A stretch of DNA of 64,000 bases from Vibrio crassostreae 9ZC13 (GTDB taxonomy: Bacteria > Pseudomonadota > Gammaproteobacteria > Enterobacterales > Vibrionaceae): assembly GCF_000272045.2 (NCBI RefSeq), contig NZ_AJYZ02000037.1, positions 329,367-393,366 on the forward strand, given 5' to 3'. Below the pieces are notes generated by a model, which worked only from the letters and a program-made list of their open reading frames with translations, searched no databases and was not told the origin of the DNA. Shown here piece after piece: positions 41,401 through 51,697 of this stretch (position 1 is the first letter of the stretch; the number at the start of each line of letters is the position of its first letter). A program made the position numbers and the translations under genes.

Positions 41401-42299
41401 AAGACACCGGACTCAAGCATGAGGTCATGCTCGCCATCTTCGTTCCACGCCAGTTCTGAGGGTAAAACCTCAACATAAGCGCTCACTGGCTTGCTATTTC
41501 GCAGCGTAAGCCAGCTATTCAAGCTCACAGTACCCGTTTCAATGCCGGATTCCGCCTGCATATAATGCGTAAGCCATGGCTTAACAGAAATGCTGTCGGC
41601 ACTGACATAAAACTCACCAGTCACATCAGTCAGTGACCCACCATCAATAAAGTTAGCACTCACTGACAGAGAGTTTAGATTGGCATCTTTGATACTCACC
41701 ACACCTTCAGCAAGGTGATGTTTGTCTGAATTTTGCCATTTTAAGGTTTCTATATCGAGCTGACGTTCTTCACCCGAAACAGAGTGATAAAGAATAGAAG
41801 AATCTTTTGCAGTTACATCGACGAGTGTTTTTAGCAGTAAATTATCGAGCTCTTGTATCACTCGCTTGGAAGACTCGGGATCTGTAGGTTCGTCTTTGCT
41901 ATTTTGTCCGGCAAACAGATCAATTGAGCGGATATCAAGATACATTTGATTCATGACTAGATCGGCCACAACCGGGCGCATCTGCACGAGCGATTGAATC
42001 AAGTCAAACTCGACTTCAACACGCTCAACAGAGAAGGTCACATCTTCTGCATTGGGGAGGCTAGCTTTAACGCCTTGCAGAGCAATAGAGGGGTGAGTGT
42101 TACGCCAAAAACCGCCCACATCTTGAATCGAAAAATCAAAACCGGAGTGTTGGTTTACCCAAAGCTCAATTTCAGATTGATACTTGTTTAAATTGGGCAA
42201 GGCTACACGCAGTGTAGTAACGGCAATGGCTAGCGTTACTAAGAGAGTAACCACTAACCATAAACATGCACGTAGAATCAGAGTAACGCTTGAGCTCAC
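38424..42299 (-). CDS. yhdP: AsmA-like lipid-transport protein YhdP
   Basis: YhdP is one of the large AsmA-like proteins (with TamB and YdbH) thought to bridge inner and outer membranes and carry phospholipids. The 1291 residues begin with one transmembrane helix (ACLWLVVTLLVTLAIAVTT, about 10-28). Thousands of angstroms of beta-rich repetitive sequence are not seen as motifs, but the C-terminal DAVAGEMKIKGIANLNTRQV and VNFTPDITSGIPVL region is characteristic. It precedes rng in minus-strand order rng-yhdP, as in E. coli, with 10 bases between the genes. Confidence 0.93.
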   Translation of the reverse strand: MSSSVTLILRACLWLVVTLLVTLAIAVTTLRVALPNLNKYQSEIELWVNQHSGFDFSIQDVGGFWRNTHPSIALQGVKASLPNAEDVTFSVERVEVEFDLIQSLVQMRPVVADLVMNQMYLDIRSIDLFAGQNSKDEPTDPESSKRVIQELDNLLLKTLVDVTAKDSSILYHSVSGEERQLDIETLKWQNSDKHHLAEGVVSIKDANLNSLSVSANFIDGGSLTDVTGEFYVSADSISVKPWLTHYMQAESGIETGTVSLNSWLTLRNSKPVSAYVEVLPSELAWNEDGEHDLMLESGVFKLSPTDDGWQVNGHSLNLRTDDTPWPELDVAFKWNQGPWQLNISELDIATITPLIKLLPDSEQSTKMINVLAPGGSVSDIRVSMGSGIDSLRYSASFSDLAIEQWELVPGFSQVSGSVFGSASEAKASLHVIDDVFPYGDVFQAPLNIKQGQVDIVWQQDENGWKLWSDKITAATPDLQVLGAFRLDFPKDASPFLSFYGEADAYNVGETWRYLPTLALGQDLTDYLSTAIQAGKADTVKLLWHGDLSQYPYTNHDGIFQVWVGLEDAKFSFDTAWPLITDLQLDLLFENDAMHLDSRSAQLMDVTADRITGRIPYLGEGGHIEIEAKATASGNAVRDYMTSSPLVGSVGAALTALQVSGDVSSEFQLNIPFDSEKEARAWGYADLSGNHVEIEAPPMVLENTTGRIEFDNDVVTANGLAADLLNQGISLDFKGLNDGPGYAVDIDVLGDWDVKPLEPYIGEQWLSRLSGHAQWQSQIDIQLNDIGFTYQLDLQSDLKYLASDYPYPLAKKSLESGSARLQASGNQETITARLQLPNTKYQAEIDITGDVPELTATNLVLGRGGYKISPVVGHHALIRTDKFNADDWLSVVMEPVKPSTAVLSQMNTPTIPAPSRITFESKELILGGISWNDVDFSASKNKQAWQMEVSSQELEGDINYLPPYDLTVSLDRLHLFVPEWSDKNNQDQQLLQRKEQAAPLISKLDREIHDAMPNLTLTLNDFWLQGYKVGKVDVEMTRNEDRIEWNKIQVRSGGNKADVSGWWELQGDKSHSSLTVDVEGENNSELMERFGITSGIQKAPFALEGQLNWDGSPWGIKMDTLDGNVKTKFGKGIISDVSGAARLLGLFSLDSIIRKMQLDFSDVFDKGMAFNSITGTGEIQNGIFLTNDLNMDAVAGEMKIKGIANLNTRQVDAEVNFTPDITSGIPVLTAFAVTPQTALYVLAVTTVISPVVEVFTQVNYSVKGPLDSPTVSELSRSSGEFQLPEKLRKLAE

Positions 42300-42309
42300 A
42301 AAATTTCCA

Positions 42310-43779
42310 TTACATCATAACAACATCAAACTGCTCTTGTATGTACAGAGGCTCAGCCTGGATTTTAACTTGCTTACCAATAAAGACTTCAAGCTCCGCA
42401 AGCGCATGAGATTCATCGCCCTCTAACGCCTCAGCTACGGCAGCTGCCGCATAGACCACAAATTTATCGGCGTCATACGCACGATTCACTCGCGTGATCT
42501 CTCGAAGAATTTCATAACAAACGGTTTCAACTGTCTTCACACTGCCGCGGCCTTCACAAGCAGGACAGCTCGAACATAGGATATGCTCAATACTTTCACG
42601 AGTACGTTTACGAGTCATCTCAACCAACCCAAGCTGCGTGAAGCCATTAATATTGGTTTTCACACGGTCTTTGTCGAGCGCAGCCTCTAAAGAAGTTAGT
42701 ACTCGCTTACGATGTTCCTCAGACAACATATCAATAAAGTCGATAATGATGATGCCACCTAAGTTACGTAGACGCAGCTGACGAGCAATCGCTTGAGTCG
42801 CTTCTACATTGGTGTTGAAAATCGTCTCTTCTAGATTACGACGACCAACAAACGCGCCAGTGTTGATATCAACCGTGGTCATCGCTTCAGTTTGGTCGAT
42901 AATCAGATATCCACCAGACTTTAATTCGACTTTACGATCCAATGAACGCTGAATTTCGTTCTCGGTATCGTACATATCAAAGATAGGCTTATCACCTTCA
43001 TACAGCTCAAGCTTGTCTGTCAGCTCAGGCACGTATTCAGAGGTAAACTCTTTTAGGTTTTCATATTCTAGACGAGAATCGACCTGAATCTTGCTCAGCT
43101 CAGTACCGACGAAGTCACGTAAGATACGTTGGCTTAAGCAAAGCTCACCATACAAACGAGTACGCGCCTTGTGCTTACCACGACGCTCTAATACTTTTAG
43201 CCATAATCGCTTCAAGAATGCGGCATCTTGTGCCAACTCATTTGAATCTGCACCTTCTGCTGCTGTGCGGATGATGAAGCCACCGTGTTCGTCACAGTAA
43301 CGAGACACGACTTTTTTAAGACGGTTACGTTCAGACTCGCTGTCGATACGTTGAGATACACCAACATGACTTGCGCCCGGCATAAATACCAGATAACGAG
43401 ACGGTAGAGTGATATCAGTGGTTAAGCGAGCACCTTTAGTACCAAGAGGGTCTTTGACCACTTGCACCACAATGTCTTGCCCTTGACGGACAAGCTCTGA
43501 AATATCACGAACCTGAAATTGTTTCTTTTCGTTTTCAGCGACACATTCAGTGTGTGGGACAATATCAGAGGCGTGTAAAAAAGCTGCTTTCTCAAGGCCT
43601 ATATCCACAAAAGCCGCCTGCATTCCCGGAAGAACACGGCTTACACGTCCTTTATAGATATTTCCTACGATACCGCGTCGAGCATCTCGTTCGACATGGA
43701 TCTCTTGAAGAGCCCCCCCTTCAATCATGGCCACACGAGTTTCACTCGGGGTCACGTTCAGCAACAATTCAGCACTCAT
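42310..43779 (-). CDS. rng: ribonuclease G
   Basis: RNase G is an endoribonuclease that matures the 5' end of 16S rRNA and decays some mRNAs. The 489-residue protein has the N-terminal S1 RNA-binding domain (residues about 36-128, with GNIYKGRVSRVLPGMQAAFVD). The catalytic domain carries metal-binding aspartates in TVDINTGAF and IIIDFIDML, and the zinc-link cysteines are in CSSCPACEGRG. It lacks the long C-terminal scaffold of RNase E. It lies between maf and yhdP in the mre-linked cluster. Confidence 0.97.
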   Translation of the reverse strand: MSAELLLNVTPSETRVAMIEGGALQEIHVERDARRGIVGNIYKGRVSRVLPGMQAAFVDIGLEKAAFLHASDIVPHTECVAENEKKQFQVRDISELVRQGQDIVVQVVKDPLGTKGARLTTDITLPSRYLVFMPGASHVGVSQRIDSESERNRLKKVVSRYCDEHGGFIIRTAAEGADSNELAQDAAFLKRLWLKVLERRGKHKARTRLYGELCLSQRILRDFVGTELSKIQVDSRLEYENLKEFTSEYVPELTDKLELYEGDKPIFDMYDTENEIQRSLDRKVELKSGGYLIIDQTEAMTTVDINTGAFVGRRNLEETIFNTNVEATQAIARQLRLRNLGGIIIIDFIDMLSEEHRKRVLTSLEAALDKDRVKTNINGFTQLGLVEMTRKRTRESIEHILCSSCPACEGRGSVKTVETVCYEILREITRVNRAYDADKFVVYAAAAVAEALEGDESHALAELEVFIGKQVKIQAEPLYIQEQFDVVMM

Positions 43780-43799
43780 GGTGCACCTCAGATTAGTAA

Positions 43800-44429
43800 T
43801 TATAAGAATTCTTGCAGTAGCTGGTCCGTTTCAAATAAAGGTAAGCCGACAACGGCGTAATAACTACCTTCGATTCGGGTGACAAAGCGTCCGCCCAAAC
43901 CTTGGATCCCATAGCTACCGGCTTTATCGCATGGCTCCCCTGTTTGCCAGTATTGTTCTATTTCTTTTTCACTGAGGGGTTTAAACCATACGTCGGTAAT
44001 AATGATTTCTGTTCTTTGTTTTTCTTCTGAAACCACAGAAACCGCCGTCATCACTTGGTGACGTTCATTCGCTAACTGAGTAAGCATGCGCTTAGAGTCA
44101 GCAAAATCGGTGGGTTTCTCAAGCACTTGCCCTTGGCTTACGACGACTGTGTCAGAACCAAGAACGACTATATCAGAGCCATTATCTACAGTATCAGAAC
44201 TAGGAACGACATGCTGCCTTTCAGAAGGGTTATCTTTCAATAAAGACAACGCAGCTAAAGCTTTATCTAAAGATAGTCGCTTAACATATTCTTCGGCGGT
44301 TTCTTGAGCGTGTTTACACTCTTCAACATCGGTTACGAGGACAGAAAACTCATAACCGAGTTGAGATAGCAATTCTTTGCGGCGTGGAGAGCCGGATGCC
44401 AAAACTAAATGTTTCTTTTCCATCGTCAC
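43800..44429 (-). CDS. maf: Maf-family nucleotide pyrophosphatase (YhdE-like)
   Basis: Maf proteins of the YhdE type hydrolyse dTTP, UTP and modified nucleotides. The N-terminal LASGSPRRKELL and the QVMTAVSVV, KAGSYGIQGLGG and GSYYAVVGLPL motifs are typical. At 209 residues it is longer than the usual 190-195. The difference is an insertion before the catalytic GSDTVV: VVPSSDTV (74-81) repeats as VVLGSDTV (88-95). This looks like an internal duplication. It lies between mreD and rng, the order also seen in E. coli. Confidence 0.93.
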   Translation of the reverse strand: MTMEKKHLVLASGSPRRKELLSQLGYEFSVLVTDVEECKHAQETAEEYVKRLSLDKALAALSLLKDNPSERQHVVPSSDTVDNGSDIVVLGSDTVVVSQGQVLEKPTDFADSKRMLTQLANERHQVMTAVSVVSEEKQRTEIIITDVWFKPLSEKEIEQYWQTGEPCDKAGSYGIQGLGGRFVTRIEGSYYAVVGLPLFETDQLLQEFL

Positions 44430-44430
44430 G

Positions 44431-44919
44431 CTACCTCACATGCCAATGGCGACGCACGCGTCTCATTAATAAAAACATCCAAGGCCAAAGTATACAGTTT
44501 ATCAATGCGCTCCATAACGATAACGGATTGAAAACAACATCTTGGATCAAATATTCACCAAAGAAGATCAACACCTCAAACAAGACCGTTAACGCGGCAA
44601 TGATCATCGCTTGCTGCCATAACGCCATGTTACGAATGACGAGGAAGTTCATCGCAATAATGTACATCACTATTGCCATCATCATGCCTCGAATACCCAG
44701 AGTAGAGCCGATCAAAAGGTCCCACAATAAGCCTAAAATCAAAGCACTACCCACGTTAACACGATGCGGTAGAGCCAAAACCCAGTAACACGTAACCAGC
44801 AGTAACCAAGATGGTCTAAATAAATCTAAGCTACCAGGCCAAGGGATCGTCTGCAGAGTCAGTGCTATTAAAAATGAGCAGAAAATTACTACCTTGCTTC
44901 TCAAAACGCTATTGGCCAT
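44431..44919 (-). CDS. mreD: rod-shape determining protein MreD
   Basis: MreD is a small integral membrane protein of the elongasome. The 162 residues consist almost wholly of about five hydrophobic helices with short loops, including LQTIPWPGSLDLFRPSWLLL near the N-terminus, as in the family. Its start overlaps mreC by 11 bases, and maf begins one base after its stop, so the mre genes and maf are likely cotranscribed. Confidence 0.95.
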   Translation of the reverse strand: MANSVLRSKVVIFCSFLIALTLQTIPWPGSLDLFRPSWLLLVTCYWVLALPHRVNVGSALILGLLWDLLIGSTLGIRGMMMAIVMYIIAMNFLVIRNMALWQQAMIIAALTVLFEVLIFFGEYLIQDVVFNPLSLWSALINCILWPWMFLLMRRVRRHWHVR

Positions 44920-45796
44920 CTTCGCCCTCTAACAATGCTTGTTCTATGCTCGATTGATCCGCTTGCATCTGTTTGTTTTCATCAGGCCATACAAGCAGCA
45001 GGTATCTGAGCTTATCGAACTCAACCACAGGCTCTGCTTTAATCACAGCGAACTCACGTTTCGGGTCGTAATCAACGGCCGTAACATAGGCGACTGGATA
45101 ACCTTCTGGATATACCCCACCAAGACCTGATGTCACCAACAGATCTTCTTCTTGTATATCGGTACTGGTTGGAATGTGCTCTAGCTGGATCTCATCAATC
45201 ATGCCATTGCCCGAAGCAATCACACGGATGTCATTACGAATAACCTGAACAGGAATCGCATTGTTTGCATCAGTGAGTAGTAATACACGACTATTATGCG
45301 CAGCAACGAAAGTGACTTGGCCGACAATGCCTTTTTCGTTGATCACCGGCTGACCTTCATACACCCCATCAATCTGACCTTTGTCGATCACGACTTGATG
45401 GCGATATGGTGAAGTGTCTACCGCCATAACTTCTGTGACGACTTTCTTCTCATCACGGATAAACGGCGAGCCTAACAGCTTACGAAGGCGCTTGTTTTCT
45501 TCTTGATATTGCTCAAGCAGAATCAGCTCGCTCTTCAGACGCAAGACTTCTCGTTTAATATTATGGTTAGATTCAATTAACCCTTTGCGAGTGCTAAAAC
45601 GGTCGTAAACACCATCGAACATAGTGCGAGGCAAGTTGGCTGCATATTGAATAGGCGCAACCATGCTGTTTAATAGATAGCGAACATTTGAGAAAGCATC
45701 TAAACGACTATCAGCCAGCATAAGGCTGGCTGATAAAATTACAGCAAAAAACAGGCGCAATTGTAGAGAGGGACCTCTACCAAAAATTGGCTTCAT
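44909..45796 (-). CDS. mreC: rod-shape determining protein MreC
   Basis: MreC is a bitopic inner-membrane protein whose periplasmic part activates PBP2 for side-wall synthesis. The 295 residues have one N-terminal transmembrane helix (about 12-32), a coiled-coil dimerisation region (about 70-105) and a C-terminal pair of beta-barrels. The barrels contain VIDKGQIDGVYEGQPVI and LLVTSGLGGVYPEGYPV. It lies between mreB and mreD. Confidence 0.96.
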   Translation of the reverse strand: MKPIFGRGPSLQLRLFFAVILSASLMLADSRLDAFSNVRYLLNSMVAPIQYAANLPRTMFDGVYDRFSTRKGLIESNHNIKREVLRLKSELILLEQYQEENKRLRKLLGSPFIRDEKKVVTEVMAVDTSPYRHQVVIDKGQIDGVYEGQPVINEKGIVGQVTFVAAHNSRVLLLTDANNAIPVQVIRNDIRVIASGNGMIDEIQLEHIPTSTDIQEEDLLVTSGLGGVYPEGYPVAYVTAVDYDPKREFAVIKAEPVVEFDKLRYLLLVWPDENKQMQADQSSIEQALLEGEDGQ

Positions 45797-45843
45797 TCTA
45801 TATTTGGTCCTAGAGCTACATTTGATCCTATAGACAAGGTCCT

Positions 45844-45879
45844 AGGCTCTTTACATAAAACTAGATAAGAAAAGAGCCT
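45844..45879 (-). promoter_or_regulatory. inverted repeat between mreB and mreC
   Basis: AGGCTCTTT (45844-45852) pairs perfectly with AAAGAGCCT (45871-45879) across an 18-base loop. The sequence GGTCCTA is repeated nearby. No U-run follows, so it may be a stabilising hairpin lowering mreCD relative to mreB. Confidence 0.3.
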
Positions 45880-45890
45880 AACACTAGATA

Positions 45891-46943
<1,053 letters not shown>

Positions 46944-46986
46944 TCATCCTGCAAGAATTAGAAGACAAAAATTGCACTAAATGTAC

Positions 46987-47015
46987 CAATGCCTTGCTGT
47001 TACGGCAAGGCATTG
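46987..47015 (-). terminator. hairpin between mshQ and mreB, possible msh operon terminator
   Basis: CAATGCCTTGC (46987-46997) pairs perfectly with GCAAGGCATTG (47005-47015). It lies 70 bases past the mshQ stop. The downstream tail on the minus strand is only moderately U-rich (it reaches a U5 run about 20 bases on), so termination is not certain. Confidence 0.45.
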
Positions 47016-47084
47016 AAGTACAAACATGGACTGAAACCCGCAATTTCTTACAGATTCCTAACTTAAGGGGCAAAAATTATATTA

Positions 47085-50000
47085 TTACTGACCTGTTAAG
47101 CCACTTTCACCTCGGTAGATCACACGATCGTTACCGCGGTAGATACCGAATGTGACGACGGTGGATGGATCTTCATCACCCAGTTGGCGCCAGTTGTAAC
47201 GTAGCCATGGTTGATCTTGATCACTGCCACTACATGAGATGTTATTTCCGCCATCGCTATCAGGCTCAGAGTCATCCATTCTTAACCACAGACGAACTTG
47301 CTCACGTGGCGCGTCTGTTCCTGCTGGCGTATTTTGATTTGCTGTGACCTCTTCTTCTCCATCATCCACATTTCCATTACCGTTAAGTGAAACTAAAGTG
47401 GTTGCCGCCCCTTCACTGTGCCAAATAACTTGTTTACAAGTATTAGCCCCATTGAAGGTACTGCGGTCATCATCCTCGTTAACAATAAACTCGCTGCCAT
47501 CCCAGAACTCAGCGCGCAATGGAATAGTTAGAGTAGTATCAGAATTGCCACCAATATCATCTAGCACCATTCGACCATAACGAGCTGGAGGCTGGACCGG
47601 AAACTCGACAGAATCAGTCAAAATATCAGAGTCAGTAAATGAAACAGGATCAACTCCTGCAACGGTCAAGCCAAAGTGGGTAATAGTGGAGTTAGCATCT
47701 GAAGTATTAAACGGTGCATCTCTGCGGCCAACGTCATCTGAATCCGTAACTCGCTGAAGAACAGAGGCACTATCGTTCAACAACCAATGCTTACGATCAT
47801 TAGACCAAGACCCAGCATCCGTATCTAGCAAGAAGCCGTTATCTATATTGCTATCATCTAGAACACCAAACTTTGCTTGTAGTTCTGTATTAAAGAATCG
47901 GTAATTATTAAGCGCATTATCCGTATCACCTTCACCTTCACCTGATGCCATTGGATATACTTGGTGAACTGTAGAGTCATAAGGTTGACTCAAATAAGCA
48001 ATGTCGTTTTGATTCGCGACATTCCATTCAGGGTTCTCTTGCAGGAAGTACTTCGGATAGAAGCGGCCAATTGATTTACTTCCAGAAAATCCACCAAGAA
48101 TCTTGCCGTAAAAGCTGCTCGAATCTTCAGTCACTTCAAAATTTATACTACCAACTTCTGAATACTTTAAACTTTTGAATTTATAACCATTATCATTAGG
48201 ACTAATATCGGAACTAGACTGAGTCAATTGGCTGCCAGGCTCTAAGCTACCAAGCACTGCACCATTATTGCTAGGTGTATCCAGAGTATGAGTTGCAACG
48301 ACAGCACCAGAGGACAGCAAATAGTTTTGTGTTACTAAGCTATTGTTACACGAAGGGTTAGCGTTACTCGAAAATCGAATTGGTTTAGCAAACACGTCAA
48401 ACTCTTCCCCTGCTGCAACAAACGCATTCCCACCACTGCTGTTGCCATCAGAACTGTTGTTTGTACAGATTGCAAATTGCCAAGGTCTGACATAGACCTC
48501 AACGATACCTTCTAACGAATCCCAACTGTCACCATCATTATCTTCACAATCATACCCCGTTGGACATTCAAAAGTAGGGTCCGAAAGTTTGAAGCTAACC
48601 TTACCCGCTTCACTGTAAATAACGGAACCTGTAGTTTGAGCGGAACTATCAAATTCAAAAATTACCGAAGTATCGCTCCAATCGCTCTTACTTTTTACCA
48701 ATAAGTTTCCATCAACGGCTCCCTGGGCAGAAGTGGGGTGCACCAATGAAAAGTCCGAGACATTGAGAGTTTTATCCCCTAGATAACCTAAAACAGGTGT
48801 TGCCGTATCATCTTTACAAGCCAAAGCTTTCAGGTCAAAGCTCGCAGCCAGACCGGCTACAGCATATATATCGCTCGCTTCAAATTTGTATAGCGATACT
48901 AAAAAGTCGCCAGAGTCACTTTGATTGGAATCTGACGCCAATTCAGCCTCAATTTTATAAGTCCCAATTGATTCAGCATCTAAACCGAGCGTTAATATCC
49001 CAGATGAATTTGTCGAATAAGAATTACCACCGTTATGGCGCCCCTCAATAACACTATCAACAATTATGCCAGCAGGTGTCGTAATATAAACTTCAACTTG
49101 CTCCGTGGCTGGATTCCCTTGAGAATCAGTTATGATGACCGTCACTTGTGGAGTTTCACACAATAAAGAGAAATCTTTATTAGGTGTCAGATCCAATTGA
49201 TAATCTGATGGTTGCACAGGACAAAACTGACCATCATCAATAATTTTCCCATCAGGTCGTAATTCTATATTTTTCGCTGTTACTCGACCATTTATAAGAC
49301 CGTTGCCACCAGTAACAAGGACTTTATCGCGACTAAAAATTAGCGCATTCAAGTTCCTTTCCACCTGAACTAACGCATTGCTACCTTTATAATTCTCAGC
49401 CCATATAGACAGTTTGAAGCTATTATTAATAACTTGCCCCCCGCCTGACAATTCAAAACTATTCACATAGATCTTAGTATTTTGAGATAATATTATTTTA
49501 CCGCTAGCACCTACAATCAAATGCTCAATATAATAGGTATCCCCAGTCAAGTTAATCGTACCTGAACCTCCAGCGGATACTGTATTATACTTACCGCTAA
49601 CCAAGTTGATTTCTTGCCAACCGGCATCCACATTTTGACCTGTTGGTAAATCTAGATCGACAATATTAGGCTCAGTTATATATAGCGATGAGTTCTCTAC
49701 ACACTCGTTGCCATCACATTGTGTCTTTGGGTTAACGGTTGGGTTTGTCGGGTCAACCCATATGCCTACTTGCCCACTAGACTGGTAGGTACCTTCAATC
49801 TGAATCGAGGCCGTATTTGAAGTCCATAATAAGCTACTATTATCCCCCCAAGACTGAACCACATATGGAGCAACATCACATATATCTAATGGAACATCTT
49901 CCATTTCAAAAGCAAAGTAACCAACCTCTTCAGGTATATGCGTGCGATCTCTAAAGTCTTCATCGACAACAAAACTAACCTGATCGTTATTGATATTACA

Positions 50001-51242
50001 TCGACGCAACCAGCCTCCGTGTCCACCAGCCCGCTCTTGTTTATTGGCGATGATTCCATCAACATTCGTTAGAGAGGTGGTAGCATACTTATCCTCACAG
50101 CCATCCAACATTGGGTCATTACCGTTTTGACTGGGTGTATCATACCCTCTTGCAAATTGAACCTTGTAACCATCGACTGCAAGATTGGAGTTGGTTGGTA
50201 ATGTTGCTAAAAAAGCTATTTTTTCATCTTCATAATCGAGATTACTGTTGTGAGAAGCACTAAGCTCTAAAAATAGATCGACATAAGATCGCTCATTAGT
50301 TCTTTTTACCTTTCCTGATGTCATCCATTTCGTACTGTTATTCCGAGTTTGGATTTGATGTAACACGACTGGGTTTGAAGAAAATGTACCTCCACCAAAA
50401 TCACTGTAGAGAACTCTATCATTATCGTTTGAACCAAACTTTGCACTTGCTTCATCTGTCTCTATGTAACCCGCAATTACTTGATGTCCATTAAAATCAG
50501 CAACACCGGGTTCAATGGCAAGGTAGCTTACCTCTGTCATTGGTTGACTATTTAAGTCAGGACCCCAACCGTTTTTAGGCGCTTTTACCTGCTCGATAGT
50601 GGCTTCCGTTTTAGTTACATTAGTAACCATTAACGATGCTGGGGCATCTAAGTCAGGATTATTAGAAGCAATAGTAGGCATCACGAACACAAGTGGTGTA
50701 TTCGTGAAGGGTTTATTTAGAGGAATCTTACATTCTGAGCCTGCACATTGCGCGATTCCAAACTGGTACTGCGCTTGCGAAACATAACTTGGTGGTGGTT
50801 GAGTTATATCATCATCGCACTGAATCTCACTAGCTCCATCTCCCGATACAGCAATCGCTGCAGAAAGCCCTGAAAGGTCAGCAAATTGAGGCGAGCCAAC
50901 TTGTCGCCAAGAGCTTCCTTCCCATAAATTATAAGTTAGCCATCCTGACTTATTCGAGCTACTTTCATATTCAAGCCAAACTTCATAAAACTCACCATTT
51001 AATGTTTCATTATCATCAATGACAGGGTTTCGAACGCCACTATCATTGCTCCAAATTGGCGTAGGGCTACCGCCATTTCTTTTCGTCGCATAGATAGTAT
51101 CTCCCCCCGATGCAGGGGATAATTTAAACCATACGGAAAAATCATCTCCAGCATGAAGTGAGCTACATTGAGACGAAGAAAAATCTGCGAAAGCAGGAAA
51201 AGAAAAAAATAGCAGCGCAAATATTATACTAAGATGCTTCAT
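47085..51242 (-). CDS. mshQ: MSHA biogenesis protein MshQ
   Basis: MshQ is the last gene of the MSHA structural operon. The 1385-residue protein begins with a signal peptide (MKHLSIIFALLFFSFPAFA) and has no other obvious membrane segment. It is rich in Ser, Asn and Asp, with many cysteines, and appears to be a chain of beta-sandwich modules. The C-terminal third, with LRAEFWDGSEFIVNEDDD and WLRYNWRQLGDEDPS, is the conserved MshQ region (DUF6701 type, from memory). Its exact role is unknown; a tip adhesin or minor pilus component is one possibility. Its ATG overlaps mshP by four bases. Confidence 0.87.
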   Translation of the reverse strand: MKHLSIIFALLFFSFPAFADFSSSQCSSLHAGDDFSVWFKLSPASGGDTIYATKRNGGSPTPIWSNDSGVRNPVIDDNETLNGEFYEVWLEYESSSNKSGWLTYNLWEGSSWRQVGSPQFADLSGLSAAIAVSGDGASEIQCDDDITQPPPSYVSQAQYQFGIAQCAGSECKIPLNKPFTNTPLVFVMPTIASNNPDLDAPASLMVTNVTKTEATIEQVKAPKNGWGPDLNSQPMTEVSYLAIEPGVADFNGHQVIAGYIETDEASAKFGSNDNDRVLYSDFGGGTFSSNPVVLHQIQTRNNSTKWMTSGKVKRTNERSYVDLFLELSASHNSNLDYEDEKIAFLATLPTNSNLAVDGYKVQFARGYDTPSQNGNDPMLDGCEDKYATTSLTNVDGIIANKQERAGGHGGWLRRCNINNDQVSFVVDEDFRDRTHIPEEVGYFAFEMEDVPLDICDVAPYVVQSWGDNSSLLWTSNTASIQIEGTYQSSGQVGIWVDPTNPTVNPKTQCDGNECVENSSLYITEPNIVDLDLPTGQNVDAGWQEINLVSGKYNTVSAGGSGTINLTGDTYYIEHLIVGASGKIILSQNTKIYVNSFELSGGGQVINNSFKLSIWAENYKGSNALVQVERNLNALIFSRDKVLVTGGNGLINGRVTAKNIELRPDGKIIDDGQFCPVQPSDYQLDLTPNKDFSLLCETPQVTVIITDSQGNPATEQVEVYITTPAGIIVDSVIEGRHNGGNSYSTNSSGILTLGLDAESIGTYKIEAELASDSNQSDSGDFLVSLYKFEASDIYAVAGLAASFDLKALACKDDTATPVLGYLGDKTLNVSDFSLVHPTSAQGAVDGNLLVKSKSDWSDTSVIFEFDSSAQTTGSVIYSEAGKVSFKLSDPTFECPTGYDCEDNDGDSWDSLEGIVEVYVRPWQFAICTNNSSDGNSSGGNAFVAAGEEFDVFAKPIRFSSNANPSCNNSLVTQNYLLSSGAVVATHTLDTPSNNGAVLGSLEPGSQLTQSSSDISPNDNGYKFKSLKYSEVGSINFEVTEDSSSFYGKILGGFSGSKSIGRFYPKYFLQENPEWNVANQNDIAYLSQPYDSTVHQVYPMASGEGEGDTDNALNNYRFFNTELQAKFGVLDDSNIDNGFLLDTDAGSWSNDRKHWLLNDSASVLQRVTDSDDVGRRDAPFNTSDANSTITHFGLTVAGVDPVSFTDSDILTDSVEFPVQPPARYGRMVLDDIGGNSDTTLTIPLRAEFWDGSEFIVNEDDDRSTFNGANTCKQVIWHSEGAATTLVSLNGNGNVDDGEEEVTANQNTPAGTDAPREQVRLWLRMDDSEPDSDGGNNISCSGSDQDQPWLRYNWRQLGDEDPSTVVTFGIYRGNDRVIYRGESGLTGQ

Positions 51243-51697
51243 TCAGCCTCCTTCACCCAAAGTTCTTGATTACGTTGCACTTGGCTCACACCAGAACCGC
51301 AAATTACCGAAGACTCTAGAACATAGAAAACAAAGCCATCAAGCTCTCCTCGATTGGAACACTGCACTCGCTCAAGAGAGCAATTCACCGAAGCCGCATC
51401 AACCATAGAGCTTGCTACCGTATAAATCCCACCTCCGGGTTGGAGAGCATTGCTGCTACAAACACTAGCAACAGCAGAAGAAGCCTGAGGATCAGGATCC
51501 GGATAAAACTGAGTCATAACATATTCATTAACAGAGTGACTGAGCAACCAAGCTTGTGTGCCAAGTACAACTCGAGTGTTTGAATCATTATCAGACCAAC
51601 TCGTTCGACTCAAACTTGTCGCTAAGAAACCAAGCACCACGATAACAAAGATGACAATGACTAGCGCACTACCTTTTTGGGTTGATTTACGGGACAT
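51239..51697 (-). CDS. mshP: MSHA pilin-like protein MshP
   Basis: This 152-residue protein has a short positively charged leader (MSRKSTQKG) and a hydrophobic helix, SALVIVIFVIVVLGFLATSL, like PilX/GspK-type minor pseudopilins without a Glu at +5. Two cysteine pairs are plausible in the soluble domain (CSSNALQ, NCSLERVQC, VICGSG). It overlaps mshO by 11 bases and mshQ by four, and is assigned mainly by position and length. Confidence 0.85.
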   Translation of the reverse strand: MSRKSTQKGSALVIVIFVIVVLGFLATSLSRTSWSDNDSNTRVVLGTQAWLLSHSVNEYVMTQFYPDPDPQASSAVASVCSSNALQPGGGIYTVASSMVDAASVNCSLERVQCSNRGELDGFVFYVLESSVICGSGVSQVQRNQELWVKEAE

